NCBI RefSeq assembly: GCF_015207265.1
Contig: NZ_JADEXE010000020.1
Span: 1 to 41,563 of the forward strand
Direction: 5' to 3'
Length of the DNA: 41,563 bases
Origin: Nodosilinea sp. LEGE 07298
Lineage (GTDB): Bacteria; Cyanobacteriota; Cyanobacteriia; Phormidesmidales; Phormidesmidaceae
Below are positions 25,747 to 34,450 of the stretch, piece after piece (the stretch's first letter is position 1; each line of letters begins with the position of its first letter). The notes beneath the pieces are model-generated. The model was not told the DNA's origin and did no database searches. It was given only the letters and a program-made list of their open reading frames with translations. Both the position numbers and the translations under genes were made by a program.

Positions 25747-27237
25747 TCAGAGCAGCTGCAAAATCGATCGGGTCGAAATGCCCAGACCAATCACGGTGAT
25801 GCCCACAGCGCTGATCAGCGGTAGCCACTGAAACGCCTGCCAACGAGGCATGGGCACCTGCTTAAACACCCGTTTGGCCGACACCATCAGCAGACCCAAC
25901 CCTGCTAAAACGCTGGCCAGCCCCAGGCTAAACGCCACCACCAGCAGCAACCCCGAAATCGGATTGCCAAAGGCGATCGCCCCCAGCAGCAGCACCAGGG
26001 CCGCCGGGCAGGGCACCAGCCCCGCCGACAGACCCAGCAGCAGCAGACTGCGCCAGGTGGTAGTGCCATCGGTTACGGGCAAGTGGCTATGGGAGTGCCC
26101 GCCGTGGTGGTGGTGAGCAGAATTGTGGGTGTGGGAATGGTGATGATCGGAGTCGTGATCAGAGTGAGCGGAGGCATGGGCATGATGCCCGTGGGAATGG
26201 TGAGGGTGGTGGTGGCCGTGGGTCGAGTGGTTGTGGGCGTGAGATTTTTTGTGGGCGTGAGCGTGAGCTAGTTCACCGGGAGAGTGGGCGCTAGCATGGG
26301 CCGCTTCGCTAGGGACGTGAGTATGGGCGCTGTGATGGCTAGAGCGCTGCCGCTGCGATCGCTGGGCAACTAGGTTAGCGCCAATGCAGACAATCATGCC
26401 GCCTGAGATCAGGCCTAACCACGGATAAATTTGCTCGGGCAGCACATAGCGGGCGGCGGCCAGAGTAATCAACCCCAGGGCAAACACGCCGAGGGTGTGA
26501 GTCACGGTAGTCATCAGGGCCAAAAACAGGGCGTGGCGGGAGGTGGCCCGTTCACCCACCAAATAGGCCCCTACCAAAGTTTTGCCATGCCCCGGCGACA
26601 GCGAGTGCACCGCCCCCCACAAAAATGCGCCAATCAGCGTGATAAACCAGGCTCTACTGCCCAGGGCGGCTGCGTCTGGCGATGTCACGGTGAAGGTGGG
26701 GTCTTTAGGCGTGAAGACGTGGTTGATGACCTGCCCGTTTTGGGCAATGGTGGCCAGACAGCTCGCCTCGGGCGCATCGGCAGGGAAAAAGGTGTAGGCG
26801 ATCGCTAGCCCCGACGGTGGCTCGGCCCAGGAGTACAACAGCTGTAGTGTCGTGTGGCTACTCGGGGCAATCCTGGCGTTGGTAGAAACGCTGTCTACGG
26901 CGGGCAGGATCGTCAGCCGGGGCGATTGATTGCGGCTATCTTTGAGGGCGATCGCGGGCTCAAGCTGCTGCGTTAGCGCCTGCCGATGGCGCAGGAGTTC
27001 CGCCGTCGAGAGTCGTCCGCTGCCGTCGTCATCGGCAAAGGCCGTTAATCCGGTGGGGTAAGTCAGGGTAATGCGCGTTTCCGTCTCTGCCAGCCCAATT
27101 TCAGCGGTGGCCAAATCGCCCCAGTGGGCGGCGGCGGGCGGGGCGATCGCCAGCCCAATTACGATGCAGGTCACGGCGACCAGAAAACCTAAAACACTGT
27201 AGCGGCGTAAACAATAGCGGCGTAACTGCTGGGTCAT
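25747..27237 (-). CDS. NicO-family nickel/cobalt exporter with EF-hand loop and His-rich loop
   Basis: A 496-residue membrane transporter related to RcnA/NicO. A signal peptide (about 1-37, ending PPAAA) would leave His38 as mature N-terminus. The extracytoplasmic domain (38-195) has a perfect EF-hand loop DDDGSGRLSTAE (69-80). The transport core has HSLSPGHGK (211-219), then a cytoplasmic or periplasmic loop (301-385) packed with about 35 His, and GLVPCPAALVLLLGA (406-420). Ni2+, Co2+ or another soft cation is the probable substrate; calcium may regulate. Its ATG overlaps the TGA of the upstream TPR gene, so translation is probably coupled. Confidence 0.87.
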   Translation of the reverse strand: MTQQLRRYCLRRYSVLGFLVAVTCIVIGLAIAPPAAAHWGDLATAEIGLAETETRITLTYPTGLTAFADDDGSGRLSTAELLRHRQALTQQLEPAIALKDSRNQSPRLTILPAVDSVSTNARIAPSSHTTLQLLYSWAEPPSGLAIAYTFFPADAPEASCLATIAQNGQVINHVFTPKDPTFTVTSPDAAALGSRAWFITLIGAFLWGAVHSLSPGHGKTLVGAYLVGERATSRHALFLALMTTVTHTLGVFALGLITLAAARYVLPEQIYPWLGLISGGMIVCIGANLVAQRSQRQRSSHHSAHTHVPSEAAHASAHSPGELAHAHAHKKSHAHNHSTHGHHHPHHSHGHHAHASAHSDHDSDHHHSHTHNSAHHHHGGHSHSHLPVTDGTTTWRSLLLLGLSAGLVPCPAALVLLLGAIAFGNPISGLLLVVAFSLGLASVLAGLGLLMVSAKRVFKQVPMPRWQAFQWLPLISAVGITVIGLGISTRSILQLL

Positions 27238-28580
27238 GGTAAAAGCCTCTCATTCTGCCTGACGAGTCCTAACCGTTGCCGGGTTTGAGGGTTAAACGCA
27301 GGGTTAATTTCTGCCACCTGGCGAAAAAACTGTTCCGCCTGGGCGGAGTGGCCCAGGGCCAGCTCAATCTCGCCCGCTCGGTAGGCCATCCCGGCGCTGT
27401 GGATGCCCGAGTCTAGCGCCTCTCGCATCACCTGTTGTGCCGCCGATAGCTGACCTGCCTCCTGCAGCGCCCAGGCCAGTAAATGGAGGGTCTTGGCATC
27501 GCGGCGGTTGGTAGCTTCGGTTTCCATCAGCGTTACCGCCTCCGCTATGTCTGCCGGGTCACCCCGTTCCAGCAGCAGGTGGGCCAAATCGCGTCGATGC
27601 CCCAGGGCATTACTGTCGATGCTGCGGCGCAGCTCAGTTTCGGCCACAGTCCAGGCTGCGGTTTCTGATCGGCCCCGCAGGGCTTCAATGCGGGCCAGGC
27701 CGTGGAGCGCGATCGCCCCCCCGACGGCCCGGTAGTGGTGTTTGGCCGTGCGATAGTGGCCCTCAACCGTAGCCAGCTCGGCCATTTGAAGATGCGCTAG
27801 CGGATAGTCAGGGACGATTTGCAGCGCTTCGTGGTAAAGGGCTTGAGCGGTTTTGTCGTCGCCCCGCTGGGCGTAGAACCGGCCCAAAAACACGCGGGTT
27901 TGGGCCGAACCGGCAGTGTTAGCAGGTTCTTCGGCGGCGATCGCCGCCTTAAAATCCGCCAGGGCCAGCTCGTCGCGCCCCTGGGCCTCGTGGGTCAGCG
28001 CCCGCAACGTCAGGCTCCCCAAGGATGGATACTGCTCGGCGAGTGCGTTAGCTAGGTTGGCGGCATCGTCGAGCTGTCCCAGCGCCAGCTGAGAGGTAAT
28101 CACCAGCCCCAAGGCATCAGGGCTGCCAACGCTTTCAGCGAGACTAACAGCGGTCTCAAAGTCGTGCTGAGCCTCAGCGATCTTGGCCAGGGCCAGGGTC
28201 GCCCCAGAATTCTCAAAGGGCATCTTGGCTAGCGACTGCTGAGCCGCTTTTTCGGCCAGCAGGTACCAGCTGTCGTTGCGAGTGGCGCGAGCCATCTGAA
28301 TGTAGAGATTAGCCAGCGCCGCCTGATCGAGTCCATCGGCCGGGTTTTGCTGAATTCGACCTTGGTAGAACGAAATCGACTGCTCTAGAGTGTGCTGATT
28401 TTGGCTGGACACAGAACCCGAAAACGGGTAGTTGTAAAGGCTCTGGTGCCACAAGCCCGACCAATACTGCCGATCGGGTTGCGTCAAGGCGACTGCCCCT
28501 AGCGATAGCAAACCCACGGTTAGCAGCCGAACCGGATACCCTCGCCCCAAGGGAGACGTAATTGATCTGATAGTTATCAT
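27234..28580 (-). CDS. Membrane-anchored TPR-repeat protein
   Basis: A 448-residue protein with an N-terminal hydrophobic segment (about 18-33) acting as an anchor or uncleaved signal, then TPR-like helical repeats over nearly the whole remainder, including GSAQTRVFLGRFYAQRGDDKTA and IHSAGMAYRAGEIELALGHSAQAEQFF. It likely scaffolds envelope proteins; no enzymatic motif is visible. It lies between the DUF4331 gene (157 bases upstream, with a strong hairpin between) and the NicO gene, with which it overlaps by ATGA. My recollection is that DUF4331, TPR and NicO/HupE-like genes co-occur elsewhere, which would support a shared function; I could not check. Confidence 0.82.
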   Translation of the reverse strand: MITIRSITSPLGRGYPVRLLTVGLLSLGAVALTQPDRQYWSGLWHQSLYNYPFSGSVSSQNQHTLEQSISFYQGRIQQNPADGLDQAALANLYIQMARATRNDSWYLLAEKAAQQSLAKMPFENSGATLALAKIAEAQHDFETAVSLAESVGSPDALGLVITSQLALGQLDDAANLANALAEQYPSLGSLTLRALTHEAQGRDELALADFKAAIAAEEPANTAGSAQTRVFLGRFYAQRGDDKTAQALYHEALQIVPDYPLAHLQMAELATVEGHYRTAKHHYRAVGGAIALHGLARIEALRGRSETAAWTVAETELRRSIDSNALGHRRDLAHLLLERGDPADIAEAVTLMETEATNRRDAKTLHLLAWALQEAGQLSAAQQVMREALDSGIHSAGMAYRAGEIELALGHSAQAEQFFRQVAEINPAFNPQTRQRLGLVRQNERLLP

Positions 28581-28624
28581 TGCGATCGCATCCTCGCATC
28601 CTGTACTGACCAGACTTTGCTTGA

Positions 28625-28669
28625 GATTCGGGCGGCAGCCGCATAAGCGACAAGCACGCCGCCCGAATC
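28625..28669. terminator. Strong intercistronic hairpin between DUF4331 and TPR genes
   Basis: GATTCGGGCGGC (28625-28636) pairs perfectly over 12 bases with GCCGCCCGAATC (28658-28669), loop 21 bases. No T-run follows on the minus strand, so it may protect the DUF4331 transcript 3' end or act as a leaky attenuator rather than a full terminator. Confidence 0.5.
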
Positions 28670-28737
28670 CCAGGATTTGGCCCTTTTGCGCTTAGAGAAA
28701 TGGTCTGAAGCCGCTATGGGCCAGCGCTAGAGAAGCG

Positions 28738-29961
28738 CTAGTTGGCCGGTGCCAGGTAGGGAAACGACGGCACTAGGGGATCATGACCCTGAGCCGGGTT
28801 ACCGGGCGTTCCCACATAGGACACGTTGTCGGTGGTAATGCCACCATTGGTGAGCACAGAGAGCGTAATGTCGACAACGTCATCCATCAGCAGGCGTCCA
28901 GCAATGGGGCTGCCTTTAGCGTTCAGGGCGTTGGCATAACCGCTAGGAACGGTCGTGTCAATTCGCATGACATCGGGCAAAAACGCCTGGAGCAGAGCAT
29001 CGGCCCTGGCCTCGTTATTGCCGATCGCCAGCAGAGTTTGTTTGGCCTCGCCGATGATGGGGGCCGCCGCGCTGGCCGCCGGTTCTCGCCCCGCCAGGGC
29101 CGCCGCCTCAAAGGCGGGGTCAACGCTGTTGAGGGTGTTCAAGAAATCGTTGGTGACAATCAAGCCCTCATTCACGGCTGGACGGGCCAGTCGCTCGACC
29201 TGGTTAAGTTTCTGGCTCCCCGGCAGCGACACCGTCATCCACACATCAAAGGTGGTGGCGTCTTCTGAGCCCTGCAATAGCCCAATGGGCAGCTGAACGG
29301 CGATCGCATTGACGTTGTAGCCCTGGGCAAAGTCCACCGCTTGATCGGGTTCACGAAACCCAACCGCAGGCCCTTTACCCAAAGCCCCTGCCCGCACCCG
29401 AAAGAACTGCTCCACATCAAAGAAGAATGGATCTTCGCGCAGTCCCGCAAAAACTTGAACGGTGGAGCCGTCGACGCTACCCGTATTCAAGATCGGAGTC
29501 TCTCTGAGCGCGGTGGTTTGGCCTTCAATTACGTCACTGCTGCCGTCTTTGGTCACGGTGAGGGTATAGTCTTGGCGGTTATCGCTGTCCGGCGGGCCAA
29601 ACTCAAACTCCAAAACAACATCCGATATCCCGTCCGGTGTAGCATCGTTGTTGGTAACGCGAGAAATGTTGAACTTGTACGCCGCTCGGGTGCTGAAATA
29701 ATACTGTTGCCCCGCTAGAGAACGAGGATTCGTATTCATAACTAAAACTAGATTGTTCGACGAAGCACTGGGGTTTTGATCCACTTCTCGAAACACGTAC
29801 AAATCGGTCAGGTTCAGGTTGCGCCCTTTAATTTCTGACTCACCGTCGTCGTGGTCAGACGCGTTGACAAACAAAGCACCTGCGCCCAGGGTGGCCGCTA
29901 GCCCCAGCCCTAATCCCGTGGCATAGAGGGCTTTTTTGAACGTTTGATTGATAGTCTTCAT
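28738..29961 (-). CDS. Secreted DUF4331-family protein with predicted ATCUN N-terminus
   Basis: A 407-residue exported protein of the DUF4331 family, function unknown. The signal peptide (1-34, hydrophobic 14-31, VNA before the cut) would expose Ser35-Asp36-His37 as the mature N-terminus, an ATCUN motif that binds Cu(II) or Ni(II). The acidic stretch SDHDDGESE and GRNLNLTDLYVFRE are family hallmarks; the rest is probably beta-rich (YKFNISRVTNND, VVLEFEFGPPDSDNRQDY, and a C-terminal PSFPYLAPAN). Upstream is the DUF4394 gene, downstream the TPR and NicO genes, all leftward. A structural or metal-binding envelope role is inferred. Confidence 0.88.
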   Translation of the reverse strand: MKTINQTFKKALYATGLGLGLAATLGAGALFVNASDHDDGESEIKGRNLNLTDLYVFREVDQNPSASSNNLVLVMNTNPRSLAGQQYYFSTRAAYKFNISRVTNNDATPDGISDVVLEFEFGPPDSDNRQDYTLTVTKDGSSDVIEGQTTALRETPILNTGSVDGSTVQVFAGLREDPFFFDVEQFFRVRAGALGKGPAVGFREPDQAVDFAQGYNVNAIAVQLPIGLLQGSEDATTFDVWMTVSLPGSQKLNQVERLARPAVNEGLIVTNDFLNTLNSVDPAFEAAALAGREPAASAAAPIIGEAKQTLLAIGNNEARADALLQAFLPDVMRIDTTVPSGYANALNAKGSPIAGRLLMDDVVDITLSVLTNGGITTDNVSYVGTPGNPAQGHDPLVPSFPYLAPAN

Positions 29962-30096
29962 GGTAGGTATAGCCCTTGATTGTTGGTAGAAAATACGGAA
30001 CTTCAGCCCTGGTATCGCAGCGGCTTCAGCAGCTTAGATTCCAAGGCTTGTTAAGCCAATAAAGAGATAGATAAAAGACGTGGTTTGGGCGATCGC

Positions 30097-31875
30097 CTAG
30101 GTAATCCCGGCAATCTCAGGGGTGAGCGTTACGACCAGGTCGTTAAAGTCAAAATCCCCGGCATCTTCAAAGAGCCATGTGTTCCCCTCGCGCTTAATGC
30201 GCGTTTGGCCTAGGGCAGCATCGCCGACTGTCGCGAGGTTTTGCAAACTGCCGTCGATCAACAATGCCGGTGCATAGTAGGTGCCGCCGAGGAGGCTCAC
30301 AGTCACATCGATACTTTGGTTGTTACCAACCATTAAGGTGATGTCGTCAATCAAATTGGCGGCGGCAGCGGCCTCATAGCCGCTATCTCCCGGCAGCAGG
30401 CCATCTACCTGTCCCAGCGCATCGGTTTCATAAAAAGACAGCACGTTGTCAAAAACGGCTTCCCGCGAGAGCCGTCGGATCACGTTGACCGCCACGTTGC
30501 CGTCAAAGCCAGTCAGGTCAAACAGTTCGGGCAAGGGATCAACCTCCGCCATCGGGGGCGCAGCCGTCAATCCCTGGAACACAATCTCGCTGCCGTCTGC
30601 GATCGCACCCAGACTGGTCGCCACTCCAGACTCCAGGTTGAGGCTGTACAACATTGCGTTAGACACCGCAAACGCCGTGTTGTCGCCTGCCGAGGTCGAC
30701 ACAATCTCGAACCCGCCCAGGGTATCCAGGTCAAACCCCAGCATTCCCACCGTCTGCAAGGTGCCATCGTTGGGCGGGCTTTGCAGCAGCAAGCTATCGA
30801 GGGCGCTGTCGAGGTCATACAGCTGGGTCGATGTAGTGCCCGCAAAGGAGTTGGTGTAGGCCGCCCCAGTCACGCTGGGATTTACGCCCGCATTGACATC
30901 ATCACCAGAGAAGGCGAGGTCTCCATCGACAATCACCGCACCCGTATCCACATTGATGCGAAAGTCCTGGTCATTCTCTCCCACCAGGCGCAGTCGATCC
31001 GCCACCGGGTTGAAGTCAAACCCTGATACAGCACCGCCCTCAAAGGGCTGAGACAGCGTGCTCACCAGGGTTGCCTCAGCGCTCTCCTCACCGAGGGCAA
31101 TGGTGTATATCTGGTTGGTTGTGGTCAGGCCATAGATCAAGCCGTTAGCCGGACGCACGTCAATACCGAGCAGCGTGCCCTCGACTCCAGAAACCGACAG
31201 TGTTTTGGTTTGGGCCAAATTACTGGTGGAAAACGCCACGATCTGATTGGCGTCGGTCAGACCCAGCAGATCGAAGTCCATTGGCGGCGCAACAGGCTGG
31301 ATGGTTTGAGCCCCCGTCAGGGCGATCGTGTAGGTTCCGCCCGATGCGCTCTCACCAGCAAACCCGACTAGCGGCGAACCGCCACCCGGTCCGGTAGGCA
31401 GCAAAACGCCATCAAAAGAGCTGTCGGGAAAGATCTCCCCACCCGTGCTGATCGAGTCATAGTCAAAACCAGAAATAGCCAGGTAATAAATGCCTGGCTC
31501 AAGCAGCCCCGCCATCGAGGGCAGGGTGGCCTGGGCTGAGCCAAACAAATCATCATTGCCATAGACACCGTTGCCAGCAGCATCAAACAAAAAGAGCTGC
31601 GGGTCTTGCAGCAGACTGGTAGGAATACCCAGCGTATTGTCGATGGGCAGGCCGAGCAGCGTGGCTGGATTCAGCGTGGTCGCTGAAAACGGCTGCTCGC
31701 CAGAAATAAACAGTTGAAAGAGATCAGCATCTCCAGCGAGGGTTCCAGAGATGGCTGTTAACGGCTGTGCTAAGTCAGCGACAATGGGGATGGCCCCATC
31801 GAGCCGCTCTCCAGTGTCATCAACTTCGACAAAGGAAAAGTCAGAAGCGGGGGTATTGGAATCGGAGGGGGGCAT
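30097..31875 (-). CDS. DUF4394 / DUF4114 extracellular repeat protein
   Basis: A 592-residue protein with three parts: an N-terminal PPC-like beta domain (about 35-190, SGTLAGDADLFQLF, PGIYYLAISGFDYD), a DUF4394 beta-propeller-like domain (about 200-440, GIDVRPANGLIYGLTT, GFDFNPVADRLRLVGENDQDFRIN) and a C-terminal DUF4114 domain ending FEDAGDFDFNDLVV, a likely Ca-binding site. There is no N-terminal signal, as in proteins exported by type I systems with a C-terminal signal. AGGAG lies eight bases before ATG 31875; the TTG at 31908 is rejected. It lies 135 bases before the DUF4331 gene and could share its transcript. Confidence 0.85.
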   Translation of the reverse strand: MPPSDSNTPASDFSFVEVDDTGERLDGAIPIVADLAQPLTAISGTLAGDADLFQLFISGEQPFSATTLNPATLLGLPIDNTLGIPTSLLQDPQLFLFDAAGNGVYGNDDLFGSAQATLPSMAGLLEPGIYYLAISGFDYDSISTGGEIFPDSSFDGVLLPTGPGGGSPLVGFAGESASGGTYTIALTGAQTIQPVAPPMDFDLLGLTDANQIVAFSTSNLAQTKTLSVSGVEGTLLGIDVRPANGLIYGLTTTNQIYTIALGEESAEATLVSTLSQPFEGGAVSGFDFNPVADRLRLVGENDQDFRINVDTGAVIVDGDLAFSGDDVNAGVNPSVTGAAYTNSFAGTTSTQLYDLDSALDSLLLQSPPNDGTLQTVGMLGFDLDTLGGFEIVSTSAGDNTAFAVSNAMLYSLNLESGVATSLGAIADGSEIVFQGLTAAPPMAEVDPLPELFDLTGFDGNVAVNVIRRLSREAVFDNVLSFYETDALGQVDGLLPGDSGYEAAAAANLIDDITLMVGNNQSIDVTVSLLGGTYYAPALLIDGSLQNLATVGDAALGQTRIKREGNTWLFEDAGDFDFNDLVVTLTPEIAGIT

Positions 31876-32013
31876 GTTAAAAACTCCTATGCTTGGTGCT
31901 TGAATCAAGCAACCAGCTGTTTAAGGTTTTCATGCCTATTACGCCTGAGTTTGTGAAGCAGATTTAAATCAGGACAGCTTTATCAAAGCTTTACATCGAT
32001 TGGGGAACTGGTT

Positions 32014-32334
32014 ATGAATGACTGGCTTTTGGTAGCCTGTATGGCCCTGGTGACGTTTTCAATTCGCTACGTGCTGCTGGCCTTCAGCGGTCGCATTCAG
32101 CTATCGCCGACCCTGGTGCGGGCCTTGGGCTACGTGCCCCCAGTGGTACTGACCGCGATCGTAGTGCCTGCGGTCGTGCTGCCCGATGGCGAAACCCTAT
32201 GGCTGGGGTGGCAAAATGCGCGGCTGGTGGGGGCGATCGCCTGCGTCATCCTCGCCCTTTGGCGCAAGAACCTGCTGCTCACCATCGCGGGTGGCATGGT
32301 CGTATTTTGGGGCTGGGGCTGGCTGGTTAGCTAA
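32014..32334 (+). CDS. azlD: AzlD-family branched-chain amino acid exporter, small subunit
   Basis: A 106-residue protein with four hydrophobic helices, small partner of AzlC. Family features are FSIRYVLLAFSGR near the N-terminus and ALGYVPPVVLTAIVVPAVV (about 40-58). In most genomes azlC and azlD are adjacent; here azlC is 8.5 kb away on the same strand. It is divergent from the DUF4394 gene, 138 bases apart. No second AzlC is in the window, so the two probably still form one transporter. Confidence 0.88.
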   Translation: MNDWLLVACMALVTFSIRYVLLAFSGRIQLSPTLVRALGYVPPVVLTAIVVPAVVLPDGETLWLGWQNARLVGAIACVILALWRKNLLLTIAGGMVVFWGWGWLVS

Positions 32335-32571
32335 CCATCAAAACCGCTGGTGTATCGACTGGACAATACAAGGATGTAGCTGTCTGAGGAGATTATGCAG
32401 CGGGTTCTGGCTTTAGCCGATGAAACCTAGCCTCAGGTCTGGCCACCGCCGTTCAGGCAGCCGTTTCGGCTCATTTCTCCCCAGAAATTCAGCCTTTCTG
32501 TAGACGACACCACCATTACCCACTGCCTAAAGTAGATGGAGAAAACGATAGGTAAAGGTAGAGAAATTACT

Positions 32572-32772
32572 ATGGCGTGGCAGTTTAAGGTCCCAACTCT
32601 AGGCGATCAACAGTCGGAGCAAGAGCTTAAGAAACTCATTCTTACCTCTGAACCCGACGCCAATATTGACATTAATTCTCAGGCCAAAACCATCACTATC
32701 AGCTCTAGGGCCTCCGAAGAAACCTTCAAAGAACTGATTGTGGCCGCTGGTCACAATATTGCCCCCGCTTAA
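32572..32772 (+). CDS. Small HMA-like (ferredoxin-fold) protein lacking the CxxC metal site
   Basis: A 66-residue protein resembling heavy-metal-associated domains: FKVPTLGDQQSEQELKKLI (5-23) aligns with the MxCxxC strand-loop-helix, ANIDINSQAKTITIS (30-44) with the central hairpin, and EETFKELIVAAGHNI (49-63) with the final helix and strand. The usual metal-binding Cys pair is replaced by GDQQS, so copper binding is not expected. ATG 32572 is preferred to ATG 32536, which would add a charged stretch outside the fold. It precedes the P450 gene by 116 bases on the same strand. A protein-interaction role is a guess. Confidence 0.6.
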   Translation: MAWQFKVPTLGDQQSEQELKKLILTSEPDANIDINSQAKTITISSRASEETFKELIVAAGHNIAPA

Positions 32773-32888
32773 CAACGGCTTGGGATGGAAGGATAACCTG
32801 CCTAAGGGCCTACCGTCATAGCTCTGCGCTACTCTAGAGGGCGTTGGCCTTGGGGCCAAACTTAACGCTCGCCTTCTTGCTTGAGTAT

Positions 32889-34271
32889 ATGGCTACCTCC
32901 ATCCCAAATTCAGGCATCCCAGACTCGGGGCCTTTGCCCCCCGGTAGTTTTGGCCTACCCGTGGTGGGTGAAACCCTCAGCTTCTTGTTCGATCGCGAGT
33001 TTGCCCGCAAGCGCCAGGCCAAGTACGGTGCCATCTTCAAAACGCGCCTGCTGGGTCGCCCCACGGTGGTAATGATGGGGCCAGAGGCCAACCAGTTTGT
33101 GCTGTCGAGCCACATGGACTGTTTCTCCTGGCGAGAGGGCTGGCCTGGTACCTTTAAGGAACTTTTGGGCGAATCACTCTTTTTGCAGGAGGGCGAAGAG
33201 CACCGCCGCAACCGCAAGCTGCTCATGCCCGCCTTTCACGGCCCCGCCCTGGTTGGCTATGTAGACACGATGCAGTCTCTCACCGATCGCTACGCCCAGC
33301 GGTGGGAGAACCTGGGCCAGTTCACCTGGTTCGATGAGATCAAGCGGCTCACCTTTGACATTGCCAGCACCCTGCTGCTCGGCAGCGAACCAGGCGAGCA
33401 GAGCGCCCAGATGTCACAGTGGTTTGCCGATTTGACCAATGGCTTGTTTTCACCGCCCATTCGCTGGGGCTGGACGCCCTTTGGCAAAGCGATTAAAGCG
33501 CGCGATCGCCTGCTAGACCACATTGAGCAGGTGGTTAAAGAGCGCCAGGCCCGCCCCACCCACGATGCCCTGGGCCTGCTGGTGCAGAGCGAAGACGAAG
33601 ACGGCAACCGCCTCAGCTTAGAAGAAATCAAGGCCCAGGCCCTGCTGATGCTGTTCGCGGGGCATGAAACGACGACCTCTATGCTGACCTCGCTGGTTAT
33701 GTCGCTGGCGCAGCACCCCGATGTCTGGGAGCGGGCGCGGCAGGAGCAGGTGGCGTTAATGGCCGGAAGCGACGCGATCCGTCCCGGAGTCGCCCTAGAG
33801 CAAATTCGGCAGATGCCCTACCTCGACCAGGTGGTCAAAGAGGTGGAGCGGCTATACCCGCCCGTGGCCGGGGGCTTTCGCGGCGTAGTTAAGTCCTTTG
33901 AGTTCAACGGCTACCGCGTGCCCGAGGGCTGGATGGCGCTGTACAGAATTGATGCGGCCCACCGCGATCGCCGCATCTACACCAACCCCGAAACCTTCGA
34001 CCCCGATCGCTTTGGCCCCGAGCGAGCCGAGCACAAGCGCTACGACTTTAGCCTGGTGGGCTTTGGCGGCGGCCCCCGCGTGTGCCTGGGTCTGGCCTTT
34101 GCCCAGCTCGAAATCAAGCTGGTGGCCGCCCACCTGCTACGCCACTACACCTGGGAACTGGTGCCCGATCAAGACCTCACCATGACCCCCATTCCGACCC
34201 TCAGGCCTAAGTCGGGCCTCAACGTGGTTTTTAAAAAGCGCGATCGGGCGGCAAACATTAGGACTACCTAG
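32889..34271 (+). CDS. Cytochrome P450, CYP120-like
   Basis: A 460-residue soluble monooxygenase. Motifs are the oxygen-binding I helix AGHETTTS (257-264), the ExxR motif EVER (318-321), and the haem loop FGGGPRVCLG (392-401) with thiolate ligand Cys399. The Pro-rich start PPGSFGLPVVGETLSF (17-32) and overall sequence resemble cyanobacterial CYP120 (retinoid-hydroxylating in Synechocystis); the substrate here is not shown. ATG 32889 matches the family N-terminus, so the TTG at 32844 is rejected. No ferredoxin or ferredoxin reductase gene is adjacent. Confidence 0.92.
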   Translation: MATSIPNSGIPDSGPLPPGSFGLPVVGETLSFLFDREFARKRQAKYGAIFKTRLLGRPTVVMMGPEANQFVLSSHMDCFSWREGWPGTFKELLGESLFLQEGEEHRRNRKLLMPAFHGPALVGYVDTMQSLTDRYAQRWENLGQFTWFDEIKRLTFDIASTLLLGSEPGEQSAQMSQWFADLTNGLFSPPIRWGWTPFGKAIKARDRLLDHIEQVVKERQARPTHDALGLLVQSEDEDGNRLSLEEIKAQALLMLFAGHETTTSMLTSLVMSLAQHPDVWERARQEQVALMAGSDAIRPGVALEQIRQMPYLDQVVKEVERLYPPVAGGFRGVVKSFEFNGYRVPEGWMALYRIDAAHRDRRIYTNPETFDPDRFGPERAEHKRYDFSLVGFGGGPRVCLGLAFAQLEIKLVAAHLLRHYTWELVPDQDLTMTPIPTLRPKSGLNVVFKKRDRAANIRTT

Positions 34272-34450
34272 CTCAGCGAAATGGTGTTGTAACAAAGCCG
34301 AATCACATAACCCCGATTCCAAACCGGCGACTTGCGCAGGGGCAAACAACCGTTTGCCCAGCCCAACCGTGGTTAGCCAAGGCGAATTCAGTATTAACGC
34401 TTAGTGATGTAGCGTTGGTCAGAACTATCCCTAGAACCAAAGGCTGAACC

